From NCBI RefSeq assembly GCF_001894805.1, contig NZ_BCWX01000003.1:434001-498000 (forward strand): a stretch of DNA of 64,000 nucleotides, read 5' to 3'. The DNA comes from Rhodococcus globerulus NBRC 14531 (lineage in GTDB: Bacteria > Actinomycetota > Actinomycetes > Mycobacteriales > Mycobacteriaceae). The translations under genes were made by a program, and so were the position numbers. The notes beneath the pieces were generated by a model. It had not been told where the DNA came from. It made no database searches and worked only from the letters and a program-made list of their open reading frames with translations. Below are positions 36,244 through 44,771 of the stretch, in pieces. Every line of letters starts with the position of its first letter. Position 1 is the stretch's first letter.

Positions 36244-37332
36244 ATGACTGTCACCATCGACACCACAGCCACATCGGACAGCCTCGACGATCAGCGCACT
36301 GTCAGTATCAGTCCGCTGGTTTCGCCGGCGACCGTCCGAGCTCAGCACGCACCCGACGAGGTCGCGGCCGCAACCGTGCGGACCGGCCGTGCCGACACGA
36401 TCAACATCCTCAACGGTGACGACGACCGTTTGATCGTTGTTGTCGGACCGTGCTCGGTACACGATCCGGAAGCTGCGATGGACTACGCCCGCCGGTTGGC
36501 TGCCAAGGCCGAAGAACTGCGGGACGACCTGCACATCGTCATGCGGGTCTACTTCGAAAAGCCGCGCACCACGCTGGGTTGGAAGGGCCTGCTCAACGAT
36601 CCCCACCTCGACGGCACCTACGACGTGAACACCGGTCTTGGTATCGGCCGCAAGTTGCTGCTCGACGTGTCGAGCCTCGGTCTGCCCGTCGGCTGTGAGT
36701 TCCTCGACCCGATCATGCCGCAGTACATCGCGGACCTGGTCAGCTACGGCGCGATCGGTGCCCGGACCGCTGCGAGCCAGGTGCATCGCCAGCTGTGCAG
36801 CGCACTGTCCATGCCCGTCGGAATCAAGAACTCCACCGAAGGCGACGTGCAGGTAGCCGTCGACGGTACCCGCGCTGCGGCAGCGAGCCATGTGTTCCCC
36901 GGCACCGACCTCGACGGTCAGGCTGCCTTGATCCGTACGGCTGGTAACCCCGACTGCCACGTCATCCTGCGCGGTGGCAGCGATGGACCGAACTACGACG
37001 CTGAGACCGTCGCGGATACCCTTGCCCGCCTGCGCAAGTCGAACCTGCCCGAGCGTGTGGTCATCGACGCGAGCCACGGCAACAGCAGCAAGGATCACGA
37101 GCGTCAGGTCATCGTCCTCGACGACATCGCAGCTCGTCTCGCCGGCGGTGAGCAGGGAATCGCGGGTGTCATGTTGGAGAGCTTCATCGAGGCCGGTCGT
37201 CAGGACCTGACCTTGGGCAAGGCGGACGAACTCACCTACGGTCAGTCCATCACCGACGCGTGCATCGACTGGTCCACCACGGCAGCGCAGTTGGACCGTC
37301 TGGCGCAGGCCGTTGCCAGCCGTAGGGGCTGA
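36244..37332 (+). CDS. aroG: DAHP synthase, class I (AroF/G/H type)
   Basis: 362 residues catalysing the first step of the shikimate pathway, PEP + erythrose-4-phosphate to DAHP. Class I motifs are 'RLIVVVGPCSVHDPEAAMDYA', 'MRVYFEKPRTTLGWKGLLNDP', 'GARTAASQVHRQLCSALSMPVGIKNSTEG' region, 'LRGGSDGPNY' and 'VIDASHGNSSKDH'. This is the E. coli-like form, distinct from the class II enzyme of mycobacteria, and many actinobacteria hold both. The start at ATG 36244 follows the aromatic leader peptide region. The gene ends at a conserved stem-loop. Confidence 0.95.
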   Translation: MTVTIDTTATSDSLDDQRTVSISPLVSPATVRAQHAPDEVAAATVRTGRADTINILNGDDDRLIVVVGPCSVHDPEAAMDYARRLAAKAEELRDDLHIVMRVYFEKPRTTLGWKGLLNDPHLDGTYDVNTGLGIGRKLLLDVSSLGLPVGCEFLDPIMPQYIADLVSYGAIGARTAASQVHRQLCSALSMPVGIKNSTEGDVQVAVDGTRAAAASHVFPGTDLDGQAALIRTAGNPDCHVILRGGSDGPNYDAETVADTLARLRKSNLPERVVIDASHGNSSKDHERQVIVLDDIAARLAGGEQGIAGVMLESFIEAGRQDLTLGKADELTYGQSITDACIDWSTTAAQLDRLAQAVASRRG

Positions 37333-37339
37333 TGCCCCC

Positions 37340-37379
37340 GTGCGCCTTTCTGGTAGCGCCGACTACCAAAAAGGCGCAC
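37340..37379. repeat. 40-nt stem-loop repeat, copy 3
   Basis: GTGCGCCTTTCTGGTAG and CTACCAAAAAGGCGCAC flank a 6-nt loop, the same 40-nt design as at 136 and 16790. It fills the 54-nt gap between convergent aroG and the TIM-barrel gene, so it probably terminates transcription from both sides. Confidence 0.75.
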
Positions 37380-37386
37380 AGGGCCG

Positions 37387-38190
37387 CTAGGCCAGTACTT
37401 CTCGCGTGGCCGTGACCAGGCGTTCGAGCCAGGCGTCGGTGCCGACGGCCTGACGTAGCGGTTCGTTGGGCAATTCGATGCTGACCGGCAGTCCGGCAGG
37501 CAGGGTCGACCAGATGTCGGCCAGGGCGATGCCGCCGGTGCCGGGCACCAGACGCTCTTCGCGGGCGTGACGGATCAGTTCTGCGTCATCGGTGGGAGCG
37601 GGGGTCGAACCGTCGCACATCTGGGCGTAGTGAAGCCACTCGCGCGGGATGGACGCAAGATCCTCCAGTGTGGTCGCCGAGCGGTCGGTGTGGAGTGCGT
37701 CGACCAGGACACTACGAGCCGGACCGTCTGCCGCCGAGACGATCTCGATGGCAGCGCGCGCATCGGGCACCGCAGTCCACGGCATGAATTCGAGCGAGGC
37801 GACGATGCCGTAGTTCGCGCACAGTTCCGCGAGGCGGGCATAGGAGTCCGTGAGCCGAGCGCGGTCGCGATCGTCGCCGCCCACCAGAACGGCCTTGGCT
37901 CCGAGCTGTGCACCCGCTTCGAGAAGCGGAACATAGTCGGCGGGGTCGAAGTCGGCTGCAAGGCGGATGATTTCGAGGTCGAATACCTCTACGGGTGCAT
38001 CATCCAGTCGACGCACCAGTTCGTCCAACGACTGCTTGTCCTCGTGCAGAGGGTAGGCCGTCGTACCTGGTGCCGCGGGCATCAGGCGGATGCCGATGGT
38101 GTCGAAGCCGTGCTTTTCGGCCAAGTCGACGTGCTGCATCGGTGCGGTATCGAGCACCGTGAGGGCTGCCAGTCCGAGTGAGAGTGTCAT
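37387..38190 (-). CDS. TIM-barrel isomerase/dehydratase (xylose-isomerase-like)
   Basis: 267 residues of the AP-endonuclease-2/xylose-isomerase-like TIM-barrel family. Likely metal ligands are Glu in 'VASLEFMPWTAV', Asp and His in 'VLVDALHTDRS', a later 'YAQMCDG' and Glu in 'VSIELPNEP'. The family includes sugar isomerases/epimerases, inosose dehydratase IolE and 3-dehydroshikimate dehydratases (AsbF/QuiC type). With an AroE-type dehydrogenase, an MHS transporter and LysR in the same cluster, 3-dehydroshikimate dehydratase is the attractive option. It starts in an ATGA overlap with the upstream FAD protein. Confidence 0.75.
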   Translation of the reverse strand: MTLSLGLAALTVLDTAPMQHVDLAEKHGFDTIGIRLMPAAPGTTAYPLHEDKQSLDELVRRLDDAPVEVFDLEIIRLAADFDPADYVPLLEAGAQLGAKAVLVGGDDRDRARLTDSYARLAELCANYGIVASLEFMPWTAVPDARAAIEIVSAADGPARSVLVDALHTDRSATTLEDLASIPREWLHYAQMCDGSTPAPTDDAELIRHAREERLVPGTGGIALADIWSTLPAGLPVSIELPNEPLRQAVGTDAWLERLVTATREVLA

Positions 38191-39914
38191 GCGTGCGCTC
38201 CAACTGTCTTGGCTCCGGCCAGTTCCCGACCTGCCAGATAACCGAACGTCATAGCCGGGCCGAGGTTGATGCCGCCGGACGGGTAGTGCCCGCCCATCAC
38301 GCTGGCCTGATCGACGCCGACGGCGAGCAATCCCTCGATGGGGCGGTCGTTGTCGTCGAGAACCTGCGACGACGAGTCGGTGACAAGTCCGGCGAAGGTC
38401 CCGAAACTCCCTGGCACCACTTTCACCGCGTAGTACGGACCCTTCTGTAAGGGTGCAAGCGACGGGTTCGGCCAGGGGTTGGCGGTATCGCCGGATCCCC
38501 GGTTGAACGGCGTTGTGCCGCGACCGAACTCGGGGTCTTCACCGGCCACCGCCCCGACATTGAATGCCTCGATTGTCTTTTCCAACTGCGTCGGATCAAC
38601 GCCGATCTTCTCCGCCAGTTCGCGAACAGTGCGAGCCCGTGTCAGGTATCCCGAGCGCAGGTACGGCTGGATCGGGATCGGCAGGGGTTTGGCCATGCCC
38701 AGCGGGAGGTAGCGCACATACTGCTGATCCGCGATCAACCACGAGCACACCTCGTCTCCCTCGGGAACCTGCTCGACCATCGCGAGGGTGTAGTCGTGGT
38801 AGCCGAGTGCTTCGTTGACAAAACGCTTACCGTTCGCGAGAACTCCGATGACACCGGGCTTTCCGCGGTCGAGGATGTGCGGGAACACACCTTCCTTGCC
38901 GTTGCGGTAGCGAACGATGGAGACGGGGCAGTACGCGACGGGGGAGGCAAGAGTGCGGTCGAGGCGACCACCCACGGATTCGCCGAGGGTGATGCCGTCG
39001 CCGGTGGTTGTCTTCGGAGTGAGTGACCAGTGCTCGTTTCCGGTGGGGGTACGGGGGAACAGTTCACGTCGGCGGTCGATGTCCTGGGCGAAGCCGCCGG
39101 TGGCAAGGACGACACCACGTCGGGCACTCACCGAGTAGGCGCCATCGGGGCCTTCGAGGCGGACACCGACAACGCGACCGTCATCGTCAGTCTGCAGCGA
39201 TGTTGCCGACGTTTTCACCCGAATCTCGACGCCGAGATCGAGCGCTGAGCGAAGCATCATGCCGACAAGCGCACTGCCGTTGACGAGTTGCTGGCCACGG
39301 CGCTTGGTGGCGAGATCGAACATGTGCTTTGTCACGCGAACACCACAGTGCACAAAAGCTTTTGGTGAGCGGGTCGAGTGCAGGAAAGCCTGCAGATCAG
39401 GACCAGCCATGATGCCCATGCCGAGGAACGACGTCTCGTACAACTGTCGACGTAGCAGCGCCGCGACGTCGGGTCCGAGCTTTCGCAAGCTCACCGGTTT
39501 CGGTCCGACGGAACGATGACCCGTGCCGGCTCCCGGTGTGTCGCCGTGAATGTCGGCGATCTTGGCTCCGGGAACGAACTTCAGCGCGGTCTTGCGTTCG
39601 AAGAACTCGACCATCTCCGGTGCGCCGTCGAGGAGTGCATCCACCTTGGCAGCGTCGAAGTTGTCGCCGAGTCGGTTCTCCAGATATGTCCGCGGCGCCG
39701 ACCGATCCTCGACAACCCCATCGGCGATGGCAAACATGTTGCGCGGGGTCCACATCCACCCGCCTGACCAGGCCGTTGCGCCGCCGCAGGTGTCGGCCTT
39801 CTCGACAACGAGTACCGACGCGCCGCCATGTGCTGCGGCAATTGCGGTGGAAAGCCCGCCTGCGCCGGAGCCCACGACAACCACGTCGTAGGTGAGGGGG
39901 GTACTGCTACTCAT
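38187..39914 (-). CDS. FAD-dependent dehydrogenase (KstD/fumarate-reductase-like)
   Basis: 575 residues of the FAD_binding_2 family: 'YDVVVVGSGAGGLSTAIAAA' is the FAD site, 'GGATAWSGGWMW' the second dinucleotide contact, and 'GGHYPSGGINLGPAMTFGYLAGREL' (split by position near the C-terminus) the flavin-closing motif. Relatives are 3-ketosteroid delta-1-dehydrogenases and fumarate/urocanate reductases, which insert or remove a C=C next to a carbonyl. Here it may desaturate a cyclohexane-type ketone of the cluster's substrate. It shares overlaps with its neighbours, so it belongs to the operon 44704-37387. Confidence 0.82.
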   Translation of the reverse strand: MSSSTPLTYDVVVVGSGAGGLSTAIAAAHGGASVLVVEKADTCGGATAWSGGWMWTPRNMFAIADGVVEDRSAPRTYLENRLGDNFDAAKVDALLDGAPEMVEFFERKTALKFVPGAKIADIHGDTPGAGTGHRSVGPKPVSLRKLGPDVAALLRRQLYETSFLGMGIMAGPDLQAFLHSTRSPKAFVHCGVRVTKHMFDLATKRRGQQLVNGSALVGMMLRSALDLGVEIRVKTSATSLQTDDDGRVVGVRLEGPDGAYSVSARRGVVLATGGFAQDIDRRRELFPRTPTGNEHWSLTPKTTTGDGITLGESVGGRLDRTLASPVAYCPVSIVRYRNGKEGVFPHILDRGKPGVIGVLANGKRFVNEALGYHDYTLAMVEQVPEGDEVCSWLIADQQYVRYLPLGMAKPLPIPIQPYLRSGYLTRARTVRELAEKIGVDPTQLEKTIEAFNVGAVAGEDPEFGRGTTPFNRGSGDTANPWPNPSLAPLQKGPYYAVKVVPGSFGTFAGLVTDSSSQVLDDNDRPIEGLLAVGVDQASVMGGHYPSGGINLGPAMTFGYLAGRELAGAKTVGAHA

Positions 39915-41005
39915 TTCTGCTCCTTGGCAGTTGTTGCGAGGGTCGGTGTCGATGTCAGCTCGACAACCTTGCCCGTTCGAGACGATTCGTAGATTGCGGC
40001 GATGATGGCAAGTGATGCGCGGGCGTCCCGGCCGGTGACGGCGGGTTCGCGCCCGGTCAGGACGGCGTCGGCGAAGTCCTGTACCTGCAAGGTGTGGAAG
40101 TCGGTGAGTGCCGCATTAACCGCTCCCACATCGAGATTGGCGTCTATGTCGGCGGAATACGGCGACTGGAACTCCACTTCGCCCGGCACGGTCCAGATTT
40201 CGTTGACACCCTCGTGCCCTTCAGGGAACTCGAGGACGCTGGCGATGGCACCGGTGCGCCCGATCACCGAGACGCGGTTGCCCAGGTTGTGATTGGCACC
40301 GGTAGTCGCGGTGACGGTGGCGGTGCCGCCCGAGGCAAAGGAGATCACAGCTGACGCACTGTCCTCGGTCTCGATGTGCTCACCGTGGGTGTGGGTGCGG
40401 ATGAAGCCGCTGACCGAGACAGCCTCGCCCATGAACCAGGCCAGCATGTCGATCTGGTGCACGGCCTGCGTCATGAGCACGCCACCGCCGTCGGTGTCCC
40501 AGCGTCCGCGCCACGCGTCGGCCGAGTAGTAACTCGATGGGCGGTGCAGGATCACCGACGCCTCGCCGAGCGTGGGCAGTCCGATCCGGCCGTCGTCGAT
40601 GGCGTCCCGGATACGACGCGCGGCCGGCCAGAAGCGGCGTTGGAAGAGGACGCCGAAGGTGATACCGGCGCGGTCGGCGGCCTCGATCATGCGGTCGGCG
40701 GCAGCAACATCGACCGCGATGGGCTTCTCGCACAACACATGTACACCCGCTTCGGCAGCGGCCACGACTACCTCTTCATGTACCGGGTGCGGCGTGCAGA
40801 CGGTGCAGACGTCGAGTCCGAGGGCGAGAAGTTGCTCCACTGAACTCACGGCTGCGGGAATGTCATGCGTTGCCGCGAACTCCCGGGCGCGTCCGAGATC
40901 GGGATCGCAGCAGCCGATTACCTCGACACCGGGTACTTGTTGCAGGGCGCGGGCATGGTTGCCGGCGATCTTGCCGCAACCGACGATTCCGACTTTCAAT
41001 GTCAT
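39911..41005 (-). CDS. Gfo/Idh/MocA-family oxidoreductase
   Basis: 364 residues from ATG 41005, which shares one base with the stop of the aldo/keto reductase gene. The Rossmann start is 'KVGIVGCGKIAGNHARALQQ', the family 'EKPIAVDVAAADRMIEAADRAG' motif holds the substrate-side Lys, and the C-terminal alpha/beta domain is complete. Such enzymes oxidise or reduce hydroxyls of sugars, inositols and related polyols with NAD(P). The extra open frame upstream of 41005 is a shadow of the next gene. Confidence 0.85.
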   Translation of the reverse strand: MTLKVGIVGCGKIAGNHARALQQVPGVEVIGCCDPDLGRAREFAATHDIPAAVSSVEQLLALGLDVCTVCTPHPVHEEVVVAAAEAGVHVLCEKPIAVDVAAADRMIEAADRAGITFGVLFQRRFWPAARRIRDAIDDGRIGLPTLGEASVILHRPSSYYSADAWRGRWDTDGGGVLMTQAVHQIDMLAWFMGEAVSVSGFIRTHTHGEHIETEDSASAVISFASGGTATVTATTGANHNLGNRVSVIGRTGAIASVLEFPEGHEGVNEIWTVPGEVEFQSPYSADIDANLDVGAVNAALTDFHTLQVQDFADAVLTGREPAVTGRDARASLAIIAAIYESSRTGKVVELTSTPTLATTAKEQK

Positions 41006-41829
41006 CAGAAGTGTTCCTCTGCTTCGACGTCCCGTGCCGCAGACTCGCCGCGGTCGAGACTGTTCAGTGCTTCGATGTCCTCGCCGGATAGGGTCACGTC
41101 GAGTGCTGCCAGGTTCTCGGCTTGGCGCGTCGGGTTCGCTGATCGCGCGACCGGAACCACACCCTGCGCGACGTGCCAAGCGAGGACCACTTGAGCTGGG
41201 GTGCAACCGATTCGACCGGCGATCTCCCCGACCACGGCGTTGTCGAGCACATCGCCGCGGCCGAGCGGGCTCCACGACTGCGTGAAGATTCCGAGTTCGT
41301 CGTTGGCGCGGCGCACCGGAATTCGCGCGAGCGACGGGTCCATCTGAATCTGGTTGACTGCCGGTGCCTCACCGGTTTCGGCGACGACGCGGCGCAGGTG
41401 GTGCTCCAGGAAGTTCGACACACCCACGTACCGAACCAGTCCGGCGTCGCGGCAGGCCAGCATCGCCTCGAACGACGCAACGTAGCGATCGATTCGCGGG
41501 AGCGGCCAGTGGATCAGGAACAGATCGAGTTGATCCAGTCCCAGTCGTTCCAGGCTCTGCTCGAGCGCTCCGCGGATGTCACCGGAAACCTGGTCGTTTC
41601 CACGAAGTTTGGTGGTGACGAACAGTTCTTCTCGCGGTAGAGCAGACTCCGCCAACGCTACGCCGACGGCGTCCTCGTTGCCGTAGATCGCGGCGGTGTC
41701 GATGAGGCGGTACCCGGCCTCGATTCCGGAGAGTACCGACTTCGTGGCGTCGGCACCGACCAGTGGCCAGGTTCCGAGTCCGATGGGTGGCAACGCAGTT
41801 GCCACCGGTGCGGCTGTGTGTGCGCTCAT
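41005..41829 (-). CDS. Aldo/keto reductase
   Basis: 274 residues with a complete AKR barrel: 'GLGTWPLVG', catalytic Asp and Tyr in 'RLIDTAAIYGNEDAVG', Lys in 'FVTTKLRGND', and His in 'LDLFLIHWPLP'. The NADPH end 'VPVARSANPTRQAENLAAL' is present. Closest in pattern to 2,5-diketogluconate-reductase-like AKR5 enzymes. It would reduce a carbonyl, or oxidise a hydroxyl, in the pathway of the surrounding operon. Overlaps on both sides. Confidence 0.88.
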   Translation of the reverse strand: MSAHTAAPVATALPPIGLGTWPLVGADATKSVLSGIEAGYRLIDTAAIYGNEDAVGVALAESALPREELFVTTKLRGNDQVSGDIRGALEQSLERLGLDQLDLFLIHWPLPRIDRYVASFEAMLACRDAGLVRYVGVSNFLEHHLRRVVAETGEAPAVNQIQMDPSLARIPVRRANDELGIFTQSWSPLGRGDVLDNAVVGEIAGRIGCTPAQVVLAWHVAQGVVPVARSANPTRQAENLAALDVTLSGEDIEALNSLDRGESAARDVEAEEHF

Positions 41830-43826
41830 GCGTGAACCTCCTGACGGGCCGCAGCGGCGGCGGTGATGGCGACGGCAACGTCGGCTGCGGTCACGAGTGC
41901 GGCATGGATGGATCCGCCGTCACCGCTCGCGTCGCCGACGGTATGGACCCCGAGTCGTGGTGCCAGTGAACGTAGTTCGGCCAGAAGCTCCGAGCGCGGC
42001 TCGACGCCCTGTGAGATCAGCAGCTCGCCGGGGGCGTCGACTTCGCTCAGTACACCGTCTGTCGAGATCGTGACCCGATCGGCGTCGACCTTCGTGACGA
42101 TCGAGCGCAGGTAGGTCGTGAGGTTCTCACTTGCGGCGAGTCGCGGCAGCAGTACGATCTTGCCGCGTCGGCCGACGTCGTGTGCGATGGTTTCCTGCGG
42201 CCCGATCATGACGACCTGGGTGCCCTTCTGAAGCAGATCGTCTGCGACGGCAGCAGCCTCGCGGTCGGCGCCGAAAATGGTGATTGCCTCGGGGGCCGGA
42301 TCTCCGGAAACCAGGAACTCGCGAACGTCACGGACGGTTCGGGTCTGCGCGCCGGGGAGGTCAGTCACGGGACCGTGCCCACCGGCAGCAAGGACGATCG
42401 CGTCGAAGTCACTGTTTGCGAGCAATGCTGCGTCAGCTCTGGTCGAGGTGTGGCACTGCACCCCGAGTTCGACCAGTTCCGCGAGGTACCAGTCCACGAT
42501 CCGCCCGTATTCGGGATACTCGTGCAGCTTCGATGCCAGAGCGAAGTCGCCACCGAGGCTGGGTCGTTCGTCGTACAGGTCGACGCGGTGACCGGCAAGT
42601 GCCAGGTCGCGGGCAGCGGCCATTCCGGACGGACCGGCACCGATGACGGCGACCCGCACGGTGGCATCAGCCGGCTTTGTAGGCTGATCCAGTTCACGGC
42701 CGACCCACGGGTTGACGGAGCAGGGAATGGGACCGGCAGCCAGGCTGTCGATGCAGTAGTTGCAGGCGATGCACGGGCGGTAGCGGCCACCGTCGATAGC
42801 GCGATTCGGGAAGTCCGGATCGGCGTGCAACGTACGGGCCATGCTGACGAAGTTGGCCTGCCCGGATTCGATGATCTGCGCGGCGATCTCCGGCGACGTG
42901 ATGCGTCCGGCCACGCCCACCGGGATGTCGAAGTCGCGCTGGTACTGCTCGGAGTACGGCGCGAGGAGTCCACGGGACCATTCACCGGGCTGGATGATCC
43001 ACTGTCCCGCTTCGTAGTTGCCGGCCGAGACGTCGAGGAAATCGAGTCGGTCGGTGTCGATGGCGTCGATGCGAGAGCGGGTCATCTCGGCGTCGAGTCC
43101 GCCGTCAATGCCTTCGAAGGCTGAGAATCGAAGTCCCAGAGTGATTCCCGGAGCATGCTCGTGGACGGAGGCGATGACCTTGTTGACGAACAAGGTGGGG
43201 TCGGCCCACTCGTCGTCGCGGTGATTGTAAGCAGGGGAGAGGAACTGGTGGATCAGATACCCGTGGCCACCGTGCAGGGAGATGACGTCGACGCCCGCCT
43301 GTTGGCAGCGCGCTGCGGCTTCACCGAAACATTCGATGATGTGCTCGATGTCGTCGGCGTCGAGTTGTTCTGGCATCTCGCCGCCGACAACCAAACACGG
43401 AATCGGTGTCGGGGCAACAGGAACAAACCCGCTGACAGAACCTTGCGCCGTACGTCCACCGTGGTTGAGTTCGACTCCGACGAGGGCGCCGTGAGCGTGG
43501 ATCGCGTCGGCCATCTTCTTGATACCGGGAATGCGCTCGTCGACGTCGACGCCCATCTGCCGGATGCGGCCTTTGCCGTCGGCGCGCACGTAGCTCGCCT
43601 CGGTGAAGATCAGTGCCGCACCACCTTCGGCGCGGCGAGCGAGATATGCGATGTACTCGTCCGTCATGGTGCCGTCGACTTCGCAGTAATTGCGTTCCAT
43701 CGGAGCAGATACGAATCGGTTCCGAAGGCGGACGCTGCCCATGTCGAGGGGTTCGGCGAACGGTTGGGTTGCGTTCATCAGTGCTCCTGGAGCAGTTTGC
43801 GAGAGTGAGTGTTCGACTGTGCTCAT
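41826..43826 (-). CDS. OYE-type NADH:flavin oxidoreductase with Fe-S motif
   Basis: 666 residues. The N-terminal Old Yellow Enzyme FMN barrel ('FAEPLDMGSVRLRNRFVSAPM', 'VDVISLHGGHGYLIHQFLSP') is followed by a Cys cluster 'CIACNYCIDSLAAGPIPC' and a two-dinucleotide-fold reductase domain ('VAVIGAGPSGMAAARDLALAG', 'AITIFGADREAAAVA'). This is the 2,4-dienoyl-CoA reductase/trimethylamine-dehydrogenase layout. The spacing C-x2-C-x2-C-x10-C is slightly shorter than the usual C-x2-C-x3-C-x11-C. It probably reduces an activated C=C in the cluster's pathway. Operon member, ATGA overlaps on both sides. Confidence 0.86.
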   Translation of the reverse strand: MSTVEHSLSQTAPGALMNATQPFAEPLDMGSVRLRNRFVSAPMERNYCEVDGTMTDEYIAYLARRAEGGAALIFTEASYVRADGKGRIRQMGVDVDERIPGIKKMADAIHAHGALVGVELNHGGRTAQGSVSGFVPVAPTPIPCLVVGGEMPEQLDADDIEHIIECFGEAAARCQQAGVDVISLHGGHGYLIHQFLSPAYNHRDDEWADPTLFVNKVIASVHEHAPGITLGLRFSAFEGIDGGLDAEMTRSRIDAIDTDRLDFLDVSAGNYEAGQWIIQPGEWSRGLLAPYSEQYQRDFDIPVGVAGRITSPEIAAQIIESGQANFVSMARTLHADPDFPNRAIDGGRYRPCIACNYCIDSLAAGPIPCSVNPWVGRELDQPTKPADATVRVAVIGAGPSGMAAARDLALAGHRVDLYDERPSLGGDFALASKLHEYPEYGRIVDWYLAELVELGVQCHTSTRADAALLANSDFDAIVLAAGGHGPVTDLPGAQTRTVRDVREFLVSGDPAPEAITIFGADREAAAVADDLLQKGTQVVMIGPQETIAHDVGRRGKIVLLPRLAASENLTTYLRSIVTKVDADRVTISTDGVLSEVDAPGELLISQGVEPRSELLAELRSLAPRLGVHTVGDASGDGGSIHAALVTAADVAVAITAAAAARQEVHA

Positions 43827-44704
43827 GCGCTGGCCATCTCGGAGAGCATGTCGCTCAGGTGGGTGCGCATCCGATCCGTGTCAGCTTCGATGCCCGTCAG
43901 AAGTGTGAAGGTGTCAGAGGCTTGAGCCACCAGCATCTGGCCGCCGTCGAGCACCTGGCACCCGAGAGCGATTGCAGCGTCGAGTAATTCGGTGCGCATC
44001 GGCCGATAGACGATGTCCGCGACCCACAAGCCGGAGTGGAGCGCAGCGGGGTCGAACGGAGTTCCGGGATGGCCGACCATACCGATCGGAGACGCATTGA
44101 CGACGCCGTCGCTTGTCGCCAGGTTATCGGCGATCTCACCAATCGCCAAAGCCGTTGTGCGCGTGTCAGGGAAAGCCGAGGCAACGCGTGAACATACATC
44201 GGCAGCGCGTTCTGAGTCGACGTCGGCGATGCGGAGATCCGTCGTACCGGCTGCCGCCAGCGCGTAGGCAACTGCCGAACCTGCCCCGCCGGCGCCGGCG
44301 AGGACCACTCGATCCAAGGTGGCGTCAGGTAGCCCGCGTTGAAGTGCGGTGAGGAATCCACTGTGATCGGTGTTGTGGCCGATCAGACGGCCGTTGTCGA
44401 CCACAACCGTGTTGACGGCGCCGAGCAGTCGGGCGTTGTCGGACAGTTCGTCGAGGGCGTCCACGACAACTTGCTTGCACGGGTGCGTGATGTTCAGCCC
44501 GGTGAAACCACCGGTGACGGCGGCGCGAACCAACTCGCCGGTCTTCTCGACCGAGACGTTCCTTGCCTCGAGGTCGATCAGTTCGTAGCTGTAGGCGGCG
44601 AGACCGAGTGCTGCCGCTTCGTGGGAGTGCAGCGCCGGCGAGAGTGAGGTGGTGATTCCCGCGCCGACAAGGCCGATCCGGTGACGGGTGGATTCGGTAG
44701 GCAT
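43823..44704 (-). CDS. Quinate/shikimate dehydrogenase (AroE family)
   Basis: 293 residues: substrate loop 'SLSPALHSHE', catalytic Lys in 'GLNITHPCKQVVVDAL', Asp in 'IGHNTDHSGFLTAL', and the NAD(P) loop 'LAGAGGAGSAVAYAL'. The 'NITHPCKQ' form is typical of the catabolic NAD-dependent quinate/shikimate dehydrogenases of actinobacteria rather than biosynthetic AroE. It heads the leftward operon of seven catabolic genes ending at 37387. It should oxidise quinate or shikimate (or a mimic) to the 3-dehydro acid, the substrate of a dehydratase forming protocatechuate. Confidence 0.85.
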   Translation of the reverse strand: MPTESTRHRIGLVGAGITTSLSPALHSHEAAALGLAAYSYELIDLEARNVSVEKTGELVRAAVTGGFTGLNITHPCKQVVVDALDELSDNARLLGAVNTVVVDNGRLIGHNTDHSGFLTALQRGLPDATLDRVVLAGAGGAGSAVAYALAAAGTTDLRIADVDSERAADVCSRVASAFPDTRTTALAIGEIADNLATSDGVVNASPIGMVGHPGTPFDPAALHSGLWVADIVYRPMRTELLDAAIALGCQVLDGGQMLVAQASDTFTLLTGIEADTDRMRTHLSDMLSEMASA

Positions 44705-44730
44705 GACATTTCTCCTGCATAAGTGGGGAC

Positions 44731-44764
44731 GGCCCCTCGCGGCGCGAAGTCAGCGCGAGGGGCC
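44731..44764 (-). terminator. Hairpin between transporter gene and AroE-type gene
   Basis: A perfect 10-bp stem GGCCCCTCGC / GCGAGGGGCC with a 14-nt loop lies 8 nt after the MHS transporter stop. It suggests the transporter ends its own transcript here, while the AroE-type operon restarts or reads through. Confidence 0.6.
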
Positions 44765-44771
44765 GGTCCGG

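Noticed and set aside
35932-37098. 388-residue open frame antisense to aroG and its leader
   Set aside because: aroG motifs on the plus strand are complete, and the minus-strand riboswitch lies in the same area; no domain was seen in this frame.
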